This document shows positions 34,992 to 45,450 of a stretch of 64,000 bases of DNA, piece after piece; position 1 is the stretch's first letter, and every line of letters starts with the position of its first letter. The DNA is from Marinomonas balearica (lineage in GTDB: Bacteria; Pseudomonadota; Gammaproteobacteria; Pseudomonadales; Marinomonadaceae), in the NCBI RefSeq assembly GCF_004362145.1, contig NZ_SNXC01000001.1, forward strand, positions 38,903 through 102,902, in the 5' to 3' direction. Below the pieces are notes generated by a model, which did no database searches, was not told where the DNA came from, and saw nothing but the letters and a program-made list of their open reading frames with translations. The translations under genes were made by a program, and so were the position numbers.

Positions 34992-36491
34992 ATGAAAACT
35001 TACCAAGAATGGCTGTCTCTTCGTGACGAGCTAATCAGTCAAGATCGATTGCCTTATATGGCCTATATTGATGGTGCGTATGTTTCCGCCGTGAATGGTG
35101 AAACATTTGATTGTATTAATCCAACCGATGAGTTGTTGTTAGCCAAAGTAGCAAGCTGCGATGAAGACGATGTGAACGTCGCGGTAGAAACTGCTAAGAA
35201 TGCGTTTAAAAGCGGTGTTTGGTCGACAATGGCGCCAGGCAAGCGCAAGCGTATCCTTCAGAAATGGGCGGATTTACTAGAAACGCATAAAGACGAGTTA
35301 GCCTTAATTGATACACTGGATATGGGTAAGTCGATTAATGAAATGGTCAATATTGATGTGCCCGATTCCATTGATGCTTTGCGTTGGTCGGCAGAATGTA
35401 TCGATAAATTGTATGGTGAAATTGCGCCTACAGACCCCAAAAACCTTGCTTTGATCACACGTGAGCCTTTGGGTGTAGTTGCAACGATAACGCCCTGGAA
35501 TTATCCACTCATGATGGTGATGTGGAAAATTTCTGCGGCATTGGCAGCGGGGAATTGCATCGTGCTGAAACCTTCTGAAAAATCGCCTTTGAGTGCGCTT
35601 CGCATTGCGCAACTGGCGACACAGGCTGGTTTGCCTGACGGTGTGTTTAATGTTCTCCCAGGCTTTGGACACACTGCGGGTAAAGCCCTCGCATTGCATA
35701 TGGATGTGACGACACTTGCGTTTACAGGATCTAGCCGAGTTGCTGGCTTGTTGATGCAATATGCGGGGCAATCCAACATGAAACGTGTATGGCTGGAAGC
35801 GGGCGGTAAATCACCTTGTATTATATTTTCGGACTGCAAGGATATCGAAGCGGCTGCTGAAGGAGCAGCGTCTGCGATCTTTACTAATCAAGGTGAAGTT
35901 TGCATTGCCTGCTCGCGTTTGTATGTGCATGACAGTATTAAAGATGAATTTATGGCCGCGTTGTTACGTGCGGCGAAAACATATCAACCTGGCGACCCAT
36001 TGAACCCTGCAACCAAGATGGGGCCAATGGTGGATAAAGCGCAACTAGAAACCGTAACGCGCTATATCCAAAGTGCGAAAGAAGAGGGGGCAAACCTATT
36101 ATTGGGCGGCGAGCCAGATTATTTAGAAGGCAATGGTTTCTTTGCGAAGCCAACGATTTTTGATCATGCGGATAATGGCATGACCTTTGTTCAAGAAGAA
36201 GTATTTGGTCCTGTGTTGGCGATTCAAACTTTCCAGACAGAAGACGAAGCGATTGCATTGGCGAACGACTCTAAGTATGGCTTGGGCGCAGCCATTTGGA
36301 CGGCGGATCTATCAAGAGCACATCGTGTTAGTCGGTTATTAGAGTCGGGCATGGTGTGGGTGAATACGTGGGGTGACGGCGATACGACGGTGCCTTTTGG
36401 CGGTGTAAAAACGTCTGGTAATGGTCGAGACAAATCCTGGCATGCGCTAGAAAAATACACCGTAGTGAAATATACCTGCATTCGATTGTAA
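34992..36491 (+). CDS. puuC: Gamma-glutamyl-gamma-aminobutyraldehyde dehydrogenase
   Basis: The 499-residue aldehyde dehydrogenase has catalytic C304 in NQGEVCIACSRL, the glutamate in WLEAGGKSP and the NAD-binding FTGSSRVAG. Length and the N-terminal start MKTYQEWLSLRDEL fit PuuC of E. coli. It oxidises gamma-glutamyl-gamma-aminobutyraldehyde to gamma-glutamyl-GABA in putrescine breakdown. It is followed after 75 bp by puuB, the preceding enzyme in the pathway. Confidence 0.9.
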   Translation: MKTYQEWLSLRDELISQDRLPYMAYIDGAYVSAVNGETFDCINPTDELLLAKVASCDEDDVNVAVETAKNAFKSGVWSTMAPGKRKRILQKWADLLETHKDELALIDTLDMGKSINEMVNIDVPDSIDALRWSAECIDKLYGEIAPTDPKNLALITREPLGVVATITPWNYPLMMVMWKISAALAAGNCIVLKPSEKSPLSALRIAQLATQAGLPDGVFNVLPGFGHTAGKALALHMDVTTLAFTGSSRVAGLLMQYAGQSNMKRVWLEAGGKSPCIIFSDCKDIEAAAEGAASAIFTNQGEVCIACSRLYVHDSIKDEFMAALLRAAKTYQPGDPLNPATKMGPMVDKAQLETVTRYIQSAKEEGANLLLGGEPDYLEGNGFFAKPTIFDHADNGMTFVQEEVFGPVLAIQTFQTEDEAIALANDSKYGLGAAIWTADLSRAHRVSRLLESGMVWVNTWGDGDTTVPFGGVKTSGNGRDKSWHALEKYTVVKYTCIRL

Positions 36492-36566
36492 ATTTTTTGT
36501 TGTGCTTAACCTTCGTTCGGACTGTGTTTTTAACGATAGTTCGGCTGCTTTATTAGGAGTTAATTC

Positions 36567-37850
36567 ATGTCAGGGCCCTCACATATTGATTCGTATTATG
36601 CGGCATCCGCTAACGATAAAAAGGTTAGACCTAAGCTAGAAGGTGAGCATCAGTGCGATGTTTGCGTTGTAGGTGCTGGATTTACAGGAATCTCTACCGC
36701 GCTCAGTCTTGCTGAGCGTGGTAAACGCGTTGTTGTTTTAGAAGGAACACGTATTGGGTTTGGTGCGTCAGGTCGAAACGGAGGGCAAATCGTAAACAGC
36801 TTTAACCGTGATATTGATTACATCACTCGCACGTATGGTGAAGACATCGGCCAAAAAATGGGAAGGATGGCGTTTGCTGGCTCAGAGCTGATTCGAGAAC
36901 GAATAAAAAAGTACAACATCGATTGTGATGTAAAGCATGGCAATGTTTTTGCGGCCTGCAACAAAAAGCAATTCGAGGACTTAAAGTCGAAGAAAGCGCT
37001 TTGGGAAGCGCACGGTCACAACGACTTGGAACTTCTGTCTGCGTCTTCGATTCAAGATCATATTGGGTCGGATCGCTACGCAGGCGGTTTGCTCGACCGT
37101 AAAGGGGGACATATTCAGCCTCTGAATTTAGTTCTCGGTCAGGCGCAAGCACTGGAATCCCTCAGTGGCATTATCTTTGAAGATTCAAAGGCCATTCGAA
37201 TCGAACAAGGCACACCTGCGAAAGTGGTGACAGAACATGGTGTAGTGGTCGCAGATACCGTTGTGGTTGCAGGTAACGCTTACTTATTAGGTTTGATTCC
37301 AGAAGTCGAGAAGAAAGCCATGCCCTGTGGTACTAAAATGGTTGCGACTAAAATTTTGCCTGAAGAACTTCAACAGCAACTGCTTCCAACGGGGTATTGT
37401 GTCGAGGACTGCAATTATCTGCTGGACTACTTCCGTTTATCCGGTGATGGGCGTCTTATATACGGTGGAGGCACCTCGTATGGCGCACGTGAACCGGGCA
37501 AAATTGAACAGCTGATCGTTCCCAAAATGTTGAAAACCTTCCCATACCTGAAAGATGTGAAGATCGATTTTGAGTGGACGGGCAACTTTTTGCTGACGCT
37601 GTTGAGGATGCCGCAAGTTGGTTGTATTGGCGATAACCTGTTTTACGCTCAAGGTTATTCCGGTCACGGTGTCACAAATTCTCACCTAATGGGTGTGATT
37701 TTGGCGGATGCGATCGAAGGTGACCGAGAGCGTTACGATGTCTTCGCTAGTATGCCTCAGTATCCGTTCCCGGGCGGGCGTATGTTGAGGGTGCCTTACA
37801 CTGCCATAGGTGCGTCTTATTATATTATGCGTGACAAATTGGGTATTTAA
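36567..37850 (+). CDS. puuB: Gamma-glutamylputrescine oxidase
   Basis: The 427-residue FAD oxidoreductase of the DAO family has the dinucleotide motif VVGAGFTGISTALSLAERGK (36-55) and GASGRNGGQIVNSFNRDIDY, which is typical of PuuB. It starts at ATG 36567 behind TTAGGAG. It oxidises gamma-glutamylputrescine to the aldehyde used by PuuC, releasing ammonia and peroxide. It is probably co-transcribed with puuC. Confidence 0.9.
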   Translation: MSGPSHIDSYYAASANDKKVRPKLEGEHQCDVCVVGAGFTGISTALSLAERGKRVVVLEGTRIGFGASGRNGGQIVNSFNRDIDYITRTYGEDIGQKMGRMAFAGSELIRERIKKYNIDCDVKHGNVFAACNKKQFEDLKSKKALWEAHGHNDLELLSASSIQDHIGSDRYAGGLLDRKGGHIQPLNLVLGQAQALESLSGIIFEDSKAIRIEQGTPAKVVTEHGVVVADTVVVAGNAYLLGLIPEVEKKAMPCGTKMVATKILPEELQQQLLPTGYCVEDCNYLLDYFRLSGDGRLIYGGGTSYGAREPGKIEQLIVPKMLKTFPYLKDVKIDFEWTGNFLLTLLRMPQVGCIGDNLFYAQGYSGHGVTNSHLMGVILADAIEGDRERYDVFASMPQYPFPGGRMLRVPYTAIGASYYIMRDKLGI

Positions 37851-37925
37851 ACCGAGGTTCCTCGTGAAGCGCGAAGGGGAGAAAGGGCCTTCTCACCGGC
37901 GTGTTTTGAACATGTCTTGATAGAA

Positions 37926-37957
37926 AGTAGCCCCCTAACTTTTTTCAGAGGGCTACT
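37926..37957. terminator. Hairpin between puuB and the beta-helix pseudogene
   Basis: Eleven-base arms AGTAGCCCCCT / AGAGGGCTACT with one mismatch and a T-rich loop of 10 nt. It lacks a strong T-run after the stem, so it may be a weak terminator serving two convergent genes. Confidence 0.4.
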
Positions 37958-38015
37958 ATGTCATCACTGTTCGTTATCAATACAAGTGTTGTTGTGATGG
38001 TATTTATTAACGATG

Positions 38016-39253
38016 TTATTTGTTGATTGTAACGCCATGGCTGCTGGTGTTGTTCCCTTTACCATTACCTTTTAACAGGACGCTGCTTAGGTTTACCGAA
38101 CCTTGTGCTTCTTCAGACGTCGTTTCATCTTCAACTAACCACTGCTCGATTTTTGCTCCGTACTTTTTGCTGTTTGTCACACTAACGTTGTTTAGCGCGA
38201 CTTCGATTTGACCTTTGCCAAGCTCGGTAAATTGAATGCCGTCATCTTGGCTGTGATCGATGCTGACGTTGGATAGCGTGGCATTAATGCCGCCTGCGTT
38301 TTCTTCGTCTAATTTGATGGCTTCGTCATCAATGTAGGAAGCGAAGACGTTGTTGATTGTTGCTAGAATACTGCCGTTGCCTGTTTCATCAAAATCCAAA
38401 CCTTCGTCACGGTTTATGGTTAATCTGTAAGTTATTTAGCGTCACAATTAAATCACCGTCGTCGCCGTCATCTATATCGAATCCGTCGTCTAGATCTTTT
38501 TCGTTGTATGCGCCGTTGTTGTTAATAGCCACGTTGTTCATTGTCGCGTTGACATCGCCTGCGCCAGCTTCGTCTAATTCAATGCCGTCGCCGCCGTTAC
38601 CAATAATGTTGGTGTTGACGATGGTAGCGGTAATGCTCCCTTGTGCACGCTCGTCAACACGAATGCTGTCAAAGTCAATTGCACCAGTACCGTTAGCGAT
38701 AAAGTTAGAGTTGCGGATGTCTAGTTTGATACCAATCGCAGACCCTAAGTCACCGTCGTCCAATTAACTTAGATTGTCATCAAGGTGCAAGCCGTACAGA
38801 GACGATCCTTTTACATTGACGTTGTTGAGCGTCATGTGAAGGTCTTTGCCTTTGGCATTTTCTGGTACGGTGACGACAATGCCTCGGGTATGGCTATCGA
38901 CCGCTGATAGTGATGTCTGCAGCGGTTTTAAAAACGAGCGTGCCATCATTTGTTCGAACGGTTGTTATTTTTTCTTCTTTGTCGTAAAACTCTTCGTACG
39001 TCCCTGACTTTTCGCCGTTTAGTACCGCTCCGTTTCCTTCAATAGAAAGCGCTTGCTTTCCGGTATAGATAATTGGAGAAGTAAGCGAAATGGCCGCGTC
39101 CTTTTTTAAAACAATGCTCGAGGTGCTTGAGTCACGATTTGCTTGCTTGATGGCCATATTCAGCGATGTTTCACTGTCTACTGGCTTCATGGTAAAAGCA
39201 AATGAAGAGAGCATAGCGGATAACACGGTAATACTAGGTAATACGTTGTTCAT
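38016..39253 (-). pseudogene. Decayed right-handed parallel beta-helix repeat protein gene
   Basis: One gene is spread over several frames. The 5' part (39253 to about 38895) encodes a signal-like start and a pectate-lyase-type opening (SIEGNGAVLNG). A one-base shift near 38897 moves it to another frame. An in-frame TAA stands at 38764-38766, after which the same frame continues. A second one-base shift near 38407 returns reading to the frame that ends at 38016. The pieces join into repeats of about 34 residues (G-x-G-x-x-x-A-T-x-N-N-V-x-I with D-G-I-x-L-D-E). Three independent lesions argue against sequencing error alone. Function of the ancestor is unknown; beta-helix proteins are mostly surface or secreted. 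Confidence 0.8.
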
Positions 39254-39385
39254 AATAACTCCGTTGTTTTAATTAGGAATGAAGGCATGAACAGGCTGAA
39301 ATAGGAAACGAATTAATGACTTGCGACATCAGTTTACAATCGGACAATGATAAACATGTTGCGGTAATGCGTTGCTCGAAATGGG

Positions 39386-40186
39386 TTAAGTGTTATCCAC
39401 GTCGTCTAGATGGTTCAAAAACAAGGTGAAGATTTCCGATTGTGTCGACGTGTTGAGTCTGGCGTGTATGTTTTTGCGGTGTACTTTCACGGTACCTGCG
39501 CTGATGCTCAATAAATCAGCAATCGCTTTAGAAGAATGACCTCGTAGGATAAGACCTAATATTTCTTGCTCGCGAGCGGTTAATACACCACGAGCGAAAG
39601 TTTTTAACGCGTGTTTTAATGCGCCTTTTTTCGGGGCTTGATCCAGATAGTCTCGTGCCTGAGCTAACCAGAATTGACCTATGAGCGCTTCAATCATTGG
39701 AAACGCAGTTTTCAAATTATTTAATTCCGTCCTGCGTATGGAGCCGACGACTTTTTTTCGACCGAGTGTAATCGCCAATGTGGTCGATTGGTCAACGGAA
39801 ACAATGAGATTAATTTCATCGACTAAATCGAACTTTTTATAGCAGGTTTGAAAATACTCAGTTTCTTCAAATGAATCGGGTGCTATGTCGACTAATCGGC
39901 TGATACCTGGGTTTACGCCGTTTTGAATCGCATTGAAGAGTGGATCAAGAATGTACGCTTTGTTGAGATATAGCTTTAGTGAAGGGCTATGCTCAGCTGG
40001 GTCAAGAGGATGAATAAGAACCGGTCTAAGGGACTTTTTATAAGAGACAATCAAAATGGTGTCGAAGTAACATAAACTGCTTAGAAAGCTTTCCATAACG
40101 ACGGGAAAGCTGTGAACACGCAAATGAGTGGTCAATACCGCAAGGTCTTTGATTAGGCTTGATGTGTCCACTTGTGTCTTGTGCAT
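39386..40186 (-). CDS. LuxR family transcriptional regulator
   Basis: The 266-residue product has a C-terminal LuxR-type helix-turn-helix (TAREQEILGLILRGHSSKAI with GTVKVHRKNIHARL) from about residue 200. The N-terminal 190 residues form an unrecognised sensor domain without phosphoacceptor or clear autoinducer-binding residues. It is divergent from puuA, with about 250 bp between them, which makes control of the putrescine genes possible. Monocistronic. Confidence 0.85.
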   Translation of the reverse strand: MHKTQVDTSSLIKDLAVLTTHLRVHSFPVVMESFLSSLCYFDTILIVSYKKSLRPVLIHPLDPAEHSPSLKLYLNKAYILDPLFNAIQNGVNPGISRLVDIAPDSFEETEYFQTCYKKFDLVDEINLIVSVDQSTTLAITLGRKKVVGSIRRTELNNLKTAFPMIEALIGQFWLAQARDYLDQAPKKGALKHALKTFARGVLTAREQEILGLILRGHSSKAIADLLSISAGTVKVHRKNIHARLNTSTQSEIFTLFLNHLDDVDNT

Positions 40187-40435
40187 TTCGAGTGTTCCTA
40201 TGCTGGGTGCGTTAGCAGGTTATTGTTATTCAATTTATGTACATTATGATTTTAAACTCGTCAGTGTTCCCTGATATCAATAACGGTTCTGCATGTTCGT
40301 CACAAAACGTTCAATGCTGCATCTCGCTGAAAAGGCGCCTAATAAAAATAGTAATGGAATCAGGTGTAAAGTACATATACCCACTCGGGGATAGTTACTC
40401 TTCCTGTTTGTAACGGGTAAGGTGATATATATCAA

Positions 40436-41869
40436 GTGAAAGTCAGTGTCATTGAACCCGTGAATGAAAATTTACCGTGGCTTGAAATTCATGACGTTCA
40501 ATACATGTTTTATAACGACAAACTTCAGAGAATGACTATGTCTATTGTACAAGAAGGGAATGAATTTGATCTATTTATTACGGATTTAAATGGAAATTTA
40601 CGTGGTAAGCGCATTCCCGCATCTGGTCTGAAAGGCGTCATGACACAAGGCGTTAACTTACCTCAATCTGTAATTGGCTTTGATCACTGGGGGGACGATG
40701 TTGTTGAAAATGGCTTGGTATTTGAAACAGGTGACAGCGATGGTATCTGCCTTCCTGTACATGCAGATCCTATCACTGTTCCTTGGGCCGCTGAGCCGAG
40801 AGATCAAATTCTCGCTATGATGTATAACCCCGACGGCACGCCATTTATGTGCGATCCGCGTCAGATTCTAAATAATATAGTGGAACGTTTTAAAACGCTT
40901 GGTTATACCCCTGTTGTCGCGACCGAGCTTGAGTTCTATTTGTTGGACGGAGATTCCGAGTCTAAGAAACGACCTGCTGAGCCGACGATGACAGAAGGAA
41001 GTCGCAGCACGCTTACTCAAACGGATTGTTACTCTATCGAAGAGATGGATGGGCTAACGGGTTTCTTTACCGACGTGCGAAATGCGTGTGATGAACAGGG
41101 TATTCCTGCGGATACGATCATTTCAGAACTCGGGCCGGGTCAGTTCGAAATTAATATGAATCATACATCCAATGCCGTTCAAGCGGCAGATCATGCGAAT
41201 CTATTTAAGCGTTTGGTGAAAGGTGTTGCGCGCACACATGGCTTCGGAGCGACGTTTATGGCGAAACCTTACCCGCAAAAAAGCGGCAATGGTTTCCACG
41301 TTCACTTTAGTTTAATCGACAATGATGGTAAGAACGTTTTTGATGACGGAACTGAAAAAGGCTCTGAATTGCTTCGCCGCGCGGTAGCCGGATTGCTGAA
41401 TCGCATGTCCGATAGTATGTTGATTTTCGCTCCGCATTTGAATTCGTATCGTCGTTTTCAATTAGGTACCCATGCGCCAACCTTTGCTAGCTGGGGGTAT
41501 GAGAACCGCACAGTATCGGTTCGTATTCCTGAAAGCCCATGTGTTGCTCGCCGTATTGAACATCGCGTTTCGGGGGCGGATGCCAACCCTTATCTCGTAT
41601 TGGCTGCAGTATTAGGAGCGGCGTTATATGGCATTGAGCAAAAGCTTTCGCCGCCAAGTCCGATAGAAGGCGACGCCTATGCCTTAGCTGATCAGCATGA
41701 AACCCTTCCAAATCGCTGGGAGTTGGCTTCGGAGTCATTCAAAGACAGCAGTTTCGTAAAGGACTATCTAGGTGAATCTTTTGTTCGTGTTTTCGCTGCG
41801 GCAAAAGAGCAGGAGCAAAGTAAGATATTTAGTCAAATATCAAACGTTGAATATGAAGCCTATTTATAG
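40436..41869 (+). CDS. puuA: Gamma-glutamylputrescine synthetase
   Basis: A glutamine-synthetase-superfamily protein of up to 477 residues. The family blocks are VVATELEFYLLD, ELGPGQFEINMNHT, TFMAKPYPQKSGNGFHVHFS, NSYRRFQLGTHAPTFASWGY and HRVSGADANPYL, matching E. coli PuuA. The GTG start at 40436 has AAGGTGAT upstream and gives a PuuA-sized protein. ATG 40532 or 40538, just before the conserved LFITDLNGNLRGKRIP block, are possible shorter starts. It ligates glutamate to putrescine with ATP, the first step of the Puu pathway. Confidence 0.9.
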   Translation: MKVSVIEPVNENLPWLEIHDVQYMFYNDKLQRMTMSIVQEGNEFDLFITDLNGNLRGKRIPASGLKGVMTQGVNLPQSVIGFDHWGDDVVENGLVFETGDSDGICLPVHADPITVPWAAEPRDQILAMMYNPDGTPFMCDPRQILNNIVERFKTLGYTPVVATELEFYLLDGDSESKKRPAEPTMTEGSRSTLTQTDCYSIEEMDGLTGFFTDVRNACDEQGIPADTIISELGPGQFEINMNHTSNAVQAADHANLFKRLVKGVARTHGFGATFMAKPYPQKSGNGFHVHFSLIDNDGKNVFDDGTEKGSELLRRAVAGLLNRMSDSMLIFAPHLNSYRRFQLGTHAPTFASWGYENRTVSVRIPESPCVARRIEHRVSGADANPYLVLAAVLGAALYGIEQKLSPPSPIEGDAYALADQHETLPNRWELASESFKDSSFVKDYLGESFVRVFAAAKEQEQSKIFSQISNVEYEAYL

Positions 41870-41873
41870 GCTT
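41856..41873 (+). terminator. Short hairpin over the puuA stop codon
   Basis: AAGCCTA / TAGGCTT with a 4-nt loop; the stem includes the TAG stop. A short TTTAT tail makes it a weak or partial terminator before potF. Confidence 0.35.
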
Positions 41874-42010
41874 TATACTCACAACGCGAAAACTAATAAT
41901 AATTATCCGCTATCGCTATTCGTTATCACAAAAGAAACCAACGAGGAAAGCAGAAGGTAAGTCTAATAATTTTCACTTTACCAAATGCCTCCTTAAACTG
42001 GAGAAACTCT

Positions 42011-43114
42011 ATGCAAAAGAAATACTTAGGAAACATCTTGTTGAAAACTATGGTTATCGGCAGTAGCACTCTTTTTGGGGCTGCTCAAGCTCAAGATGTC
42101 GTCAACGTTTATAACTGGTCAGACTACATGGCACCAGACGCAATGGAGAAGTTTGAAGCGGAGACCGGCATTAAAGTAAACTACGATGTGTATGACAGTA
42201 ATGAAGTCTTAGAAGCGAAACTGATGGCGGGCAGCACGGGGTACGATCTAGTTTTCCCTTCAAATTCATTTGTTGAACGCCAAATAAAAGCTGGGATTTA
42301 TCAACCAATTGATAAGTCTAAGCTAAGCAATACGGGCAATATTGACCCTATTACTGCAAAGCAAATTGAATTGCATGATCCAGGTAATGAATACAATATT
42401 CCGTATGCTGGTGGCACGATTGGCATCGGCTACAACGTTAAAATGATTGAAGAGCGTTTAGAAACAAAAGACATTGATTCGTTAGATGTGCTTTTTAATC
42501 CTGACATTGCGGCGAAACTAGCGGATTGTGGTATCGGTATATTAGACTCTCCTGCTGAGGTGATGGCCGTGGTGAACAACTACCGTGGTGTTAACCCGAA
42601 CTCCGAAGATCGTTCAGAGTTGAAACAGTCCGCAAAATTGCTTTCTGCTGCTCGTTCTTCTTATAAATATTTCCACTCTAGTAAATACATTGCAGATTTA
42701 GCCAACGGTGATGTTTGTATTGCTCTTGGTTACAACGGTGACATTCTTCAGTCCCAATCTCGTGCAGAAGAAGCAGGACAGGGCGTTGACATCAAGTACG
42801 TGATTCCAAAAGAAGGTACTGTCGCTTGGTATGACGTGATGGCAATACCTAAAGACGCGCCACATCCAGAAGCGGCCTACAAGTTAATAGACTTTATTCT
42901 TAAAGGTGAAACGGCGGCTGCAATATCTAATTTCGTGTATTACGCGGTACCCAACATTGCAGCGGTGCCATTGCTAGATGAAGAAGTGAAAAGCAACAAA
43001 GGCATTTACCCAACTAAAGCCGTGCAAGAAAAGCTATTTGTTCAAATCGCTCATACGTCTCGATTCGACCGTTCTTTAACTAGAGCATGGCAATCTGTTA
43101 AAACAGGTCGTTAA
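42011..43114 (+). CDS. potF: Polyamine ABC transporter substrate-binding protein, PotF-like
   Basis: The 367-residue periplasmic protein has a signal peptide ending AAQAQD. The polyamine-binding family features are VVNVYNWSDYMAPDAMEKFE, YDSNEVLEAKLMAGSTGYDL, NIPYAGGTIGIGYN and WYDVMAIPKDAPHPEAAYKL. It captures putrescine (or spermidine) for the permease encoded downstream. It is 141 bp after puuA and 255 bp before the ATPase gene. Which polyamine is preferred cannot be stated. Confidence 0.92.
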   Translation: MQKKYLGNILLKTMVIGSSTLFGAAQAQDVVNVYNWSDYMAPDAMEKFEAETGIKVNYDVYDSNEVLEAKLMAGSTGYDLVFPSNSFVERQIKAGIYQPIDKSKLSNTGNIDPITAKQIELHDPGNEYNIPYAGGTIGIGYNVKMIEERLETKDIDSLDVLFNPDIAAKLADCGIGILDSPAEVMAVVNNYRGVNPNSEDRSELKQSAKLLSAARSSYKYFHSSKYIADLANGDVCIALGYNGDILQSQSRAEEAGQGVDIKYVIPKEGTVAWYDVMAIPKDAPHPEAAYKLIDFILKGETAAAISNFVYYAVPNIAAVPLLDEEVKSNKGIYPTKAVQEKLFVQIAHTSRFDRSLTRAWQSVKTGR

Positions 43115-43369
43115 TACGGTATCGATCATTATATTATTAGGCGTAGGGACGCGACAATATTATTAGCGCTCCCCATTTTCTTCTAATGTCTATAGAATCG
43201 AATACATGAGTTAAATTCACATAATGGGTCTGTCTAAAAGTCTGTCGCCTTAATGTGCTCCGCTTAAGTCTTAGTTGTACTATGGCGGAGATCTAAGTCA
43301 TATCAGATTTAAGTGATGCAAGGTTGCTTTTAGAGGTCTCGTTTTGAACCTATATTGCACTGGTGAGCT

Positions 43370-44527
43370 ATGTCTTTGTCCTCGGTACCTGAGTCTATAT
43401 CAAGTGAAACACCTTGGCGCACGTCTGATGCGACGCCCTATGTCAAAATCGAAAAGGTTACGAAGCGGTTTGGTGACTTTACAGCAGTCGACTCTGTTTC
43501 TCTGGATATCTATAAAAATGAACTGTTTTGCCTGCTAGGAGGTTCTGGTTCAGGCAAAAGTACATTATTGAGAATGTTAGCGGGTTTTGAAGCGCCAACG
43601 TCTGGCCGAATCTTAATTGATGGCGTTGATATGTCGCACATCCCACCGTGGGAGCGCCCGGTTAATATGATGTTTCAGTCCTATGCCTTATTCCCTCATA
43701 TGTCCGTAGAAGCCAATGTAGCGTTTGGTCTTAAGCGAGAAGGTGTTCCAGCCGCGCAAGTGAAAAAGCGCGTCGCGGATATATTAGACATGGTCCAACT
43801 TAGTCACTTAGCGCGACGTAAGCCGCATATGTTGTCTGGTGGTCAACGTCAGCGTGTTGCATTGGCGCGCTCGCTGGTTAAACAGCCGAAGTTGCTTCTT
43901 TTGGACGAGCCGTTGGGCGCTTTGGATAAGAAGCTAAGGGAAGAGACTCAATTTGAATTAATGCGTATCCAAGAGGAATTGGGTATCACGTTTGTGGTTG
44001 TGACGCACGATCAGGAAGAGGCAATGACCCTCGCGACTCGCATTGGTGTGATGAACAATGGCGTGATCGTTCAAACGGCCGAGCCTCATGAGGTCTACGA
44101 ATACCCAAGTAACAGTTTCGTTGCTGAGTTTATTGGTAATGTAAACTTGTTTAGTGGCGTCGTGGTTGATGACGAAAGAGATAGTGTTACGATTCAATCG
44201 GATGATATGGGTGGTTTGATTAAAGTCGATCACGGTATTAGTTGTGCGCCAAACCAAACCGTGAGCGTGGCAATCCGCCCAGAAAAACTTCGTATCGCAA
44301 AGCAGTCTTTTGATTTGTTCGATAGCAATGTGAATTGCGCGAAAGGGCAGATCATTGATGTGGCGTATATGGGGAGCCAGTCAATTTACAAGGTCAAGTT
44401 GTTGAGCGGAAACGAAGTCCGCGTAACGCAGCCAAATGTCTCTCGTTCGTCGGAAGATCGTTTAACATGGGACGATCACGTTATTTTGACGTGGGATCCA
44501 GACAGTAGCGTGGTACTCACCTCATGA
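43370..44527 (+). CDS. potG: Polyamine ABC transporter ATP-binding protein
   Basis: The 385-residue ATPase has Walker A GGSGSGKST, signature LSGGQRQRVALAR, Walker B LLLLDEPLGALD and the H-loop TFVVVTHDQEE. A C-terminal TOBE-like regulatory domain follows (VAIRPEKLRI). It energises the PotH/PotI permease. The start at ATG 43370 lies behind GTGAG. Its stop overlaps the potH start by 4 bp, showing tight coupling. Confidence 0.93.
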   Translation: MSLSSVPESISSETPWRTSDATPYVKIEKVTKRFGDFTAVDSVSLDIYKNELFCLLGGSGSGKSTLLRMLAGFEAPTSGRILIDGVDMSHIPPWERPVNMMFQSYALFPHMSVEANVAFGLKREGVPAAQVKKRVADILDMVQLSHLARRKPHMLSGGQRQRVALARSLVKQPKLLLLDEPLGALDKKLREETQFELMRIQEELGITFVVVTHDQEEAMTLATRIGVMNNGVIVQTAEPHEVYEYPSNSFVAEFIGNVNLFSGVVVDDERDSVTIQSDDMGGLIKVDHGISCAPNQTVSVAIRPEKLRIAKQSFDLFDSNVNCAKGQIIDVAYMGSQSIYKVKLLSGNEVRVTQPNVSRSSEDRLTWDDHVILTWDPDSSVVLTS

Positions 44528-45450
44528 TGAACTCGACACTGAAGAATAGCAGGCTCGTAAATCGACTTATGACTATCAATATAGGTCGTCTTTTTGTGAT
44601 ATTAGTGCCGATGCTTTGGCTTGCCACCTTCTTTTTTATTCCGTTTTTGGTGGTATTCAAAATCTCACTCTCTGAAGCGATCATCGCTGTCCCACCGTAT
44701 TCTCCTATTTTTGAATGGGATGCGACGGATGAGTATGCCACGTTAAAAATAACGTTTGGTAACTATCTATTTCTGTTTGAGGAGTACTTTTATTTAGACG
44801 CTTACCTCAGTTCGGTCAAAATTGCGGTGATTTCAACGATCATCACGCTTCTCGTTGGTTTTCCGATTGCCTACGTTATTGCAAAAAGCTCCTCGACCAT
44901 GCGCAGCATATTACTTGCGCTGGTCATTTTGCCGTTTTGGACGTCATTCCTGCTGCGTGTTTATGCGTGGATGGGGTTGTTAAAGAAAAATGGCTTAGTG
45001 AATGAGTTTTTAATGTCGATTGGCTTGATTGATCAGCCTATTCAGATGTTACAAACCGACTTTGCTGTGTATTTGGGGATTGTTTATACCTATCTTCCAT
45101 TTATGATTTTGCCTCTTTATACCACGTTGGAAAAGATGGATTTAAATCTGATCGAAGCCGCTCAAGATCTCGGTGCGAAACCGTATCAGGCATTTTGTTT
45201 GGTGACCTTGCCTTTAGCCAAGCCCGGTATTATCGCTGGGTGTCTTTTAGTCTTTATTCCTGCTGTCGGTGAGTTTGTGATTCCGGCGTTGTTAGGTGGT
45301 TCAGATACGCTAATGATCGGACGGATACTATGGGATGAGTTCTTTCTCAATCGCGATTGGCCGATGGCGTCTGCTGTTGCCATTATTATGCTGATTGTCT
45401 TGGTTGGGCCGATTATGTTTATGCGTAACGGCAATAAGGAGGCGGTGTAG
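44524..45450 (+). CDS. potH: Polyamine ABC transporter permease, PotH-like
   Basis: The 308-residue inner-membrane permease has six predicted spans and the EAA loop LIEAAQDLGAKPYQAFCLVT, which contacts the ATPase. Typical PotH sequence IAYVIAKSSSTMRSILLALV precedes it. It pairs with the PotI-like permease, whose start shares the last base of this gene. The start ATG 44524 overlaps the end of potG. Confidence 0.93.
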   Translation: MMNSTLKNSRLVNRLMTINIGRLFVILVPMLWLATFFFIPFLVVFKISLSEAIIAVPPYSPIFEWDATDEYATLKITFGNYLFLFEEYFYLDAYLSSVKIAVISTIITLLVGFPIAYVIAKSSSTMRSILLALVILPFWTSFLLRVYAWMGLLKKNGLVNEFLMSIGLIDQPIQMLQTDFAVYLGIVYTYLPFMILPLYTTLEKMDLNLIEAAQDLGAKPYQAFCLVTLPLAKPGIIAGCLLVFIPAVGEFVIPALLGGSDTLMIGRILWDEFFLNRDWPMASAVAIIMLIVLVGPIMFMRNGNKEAV

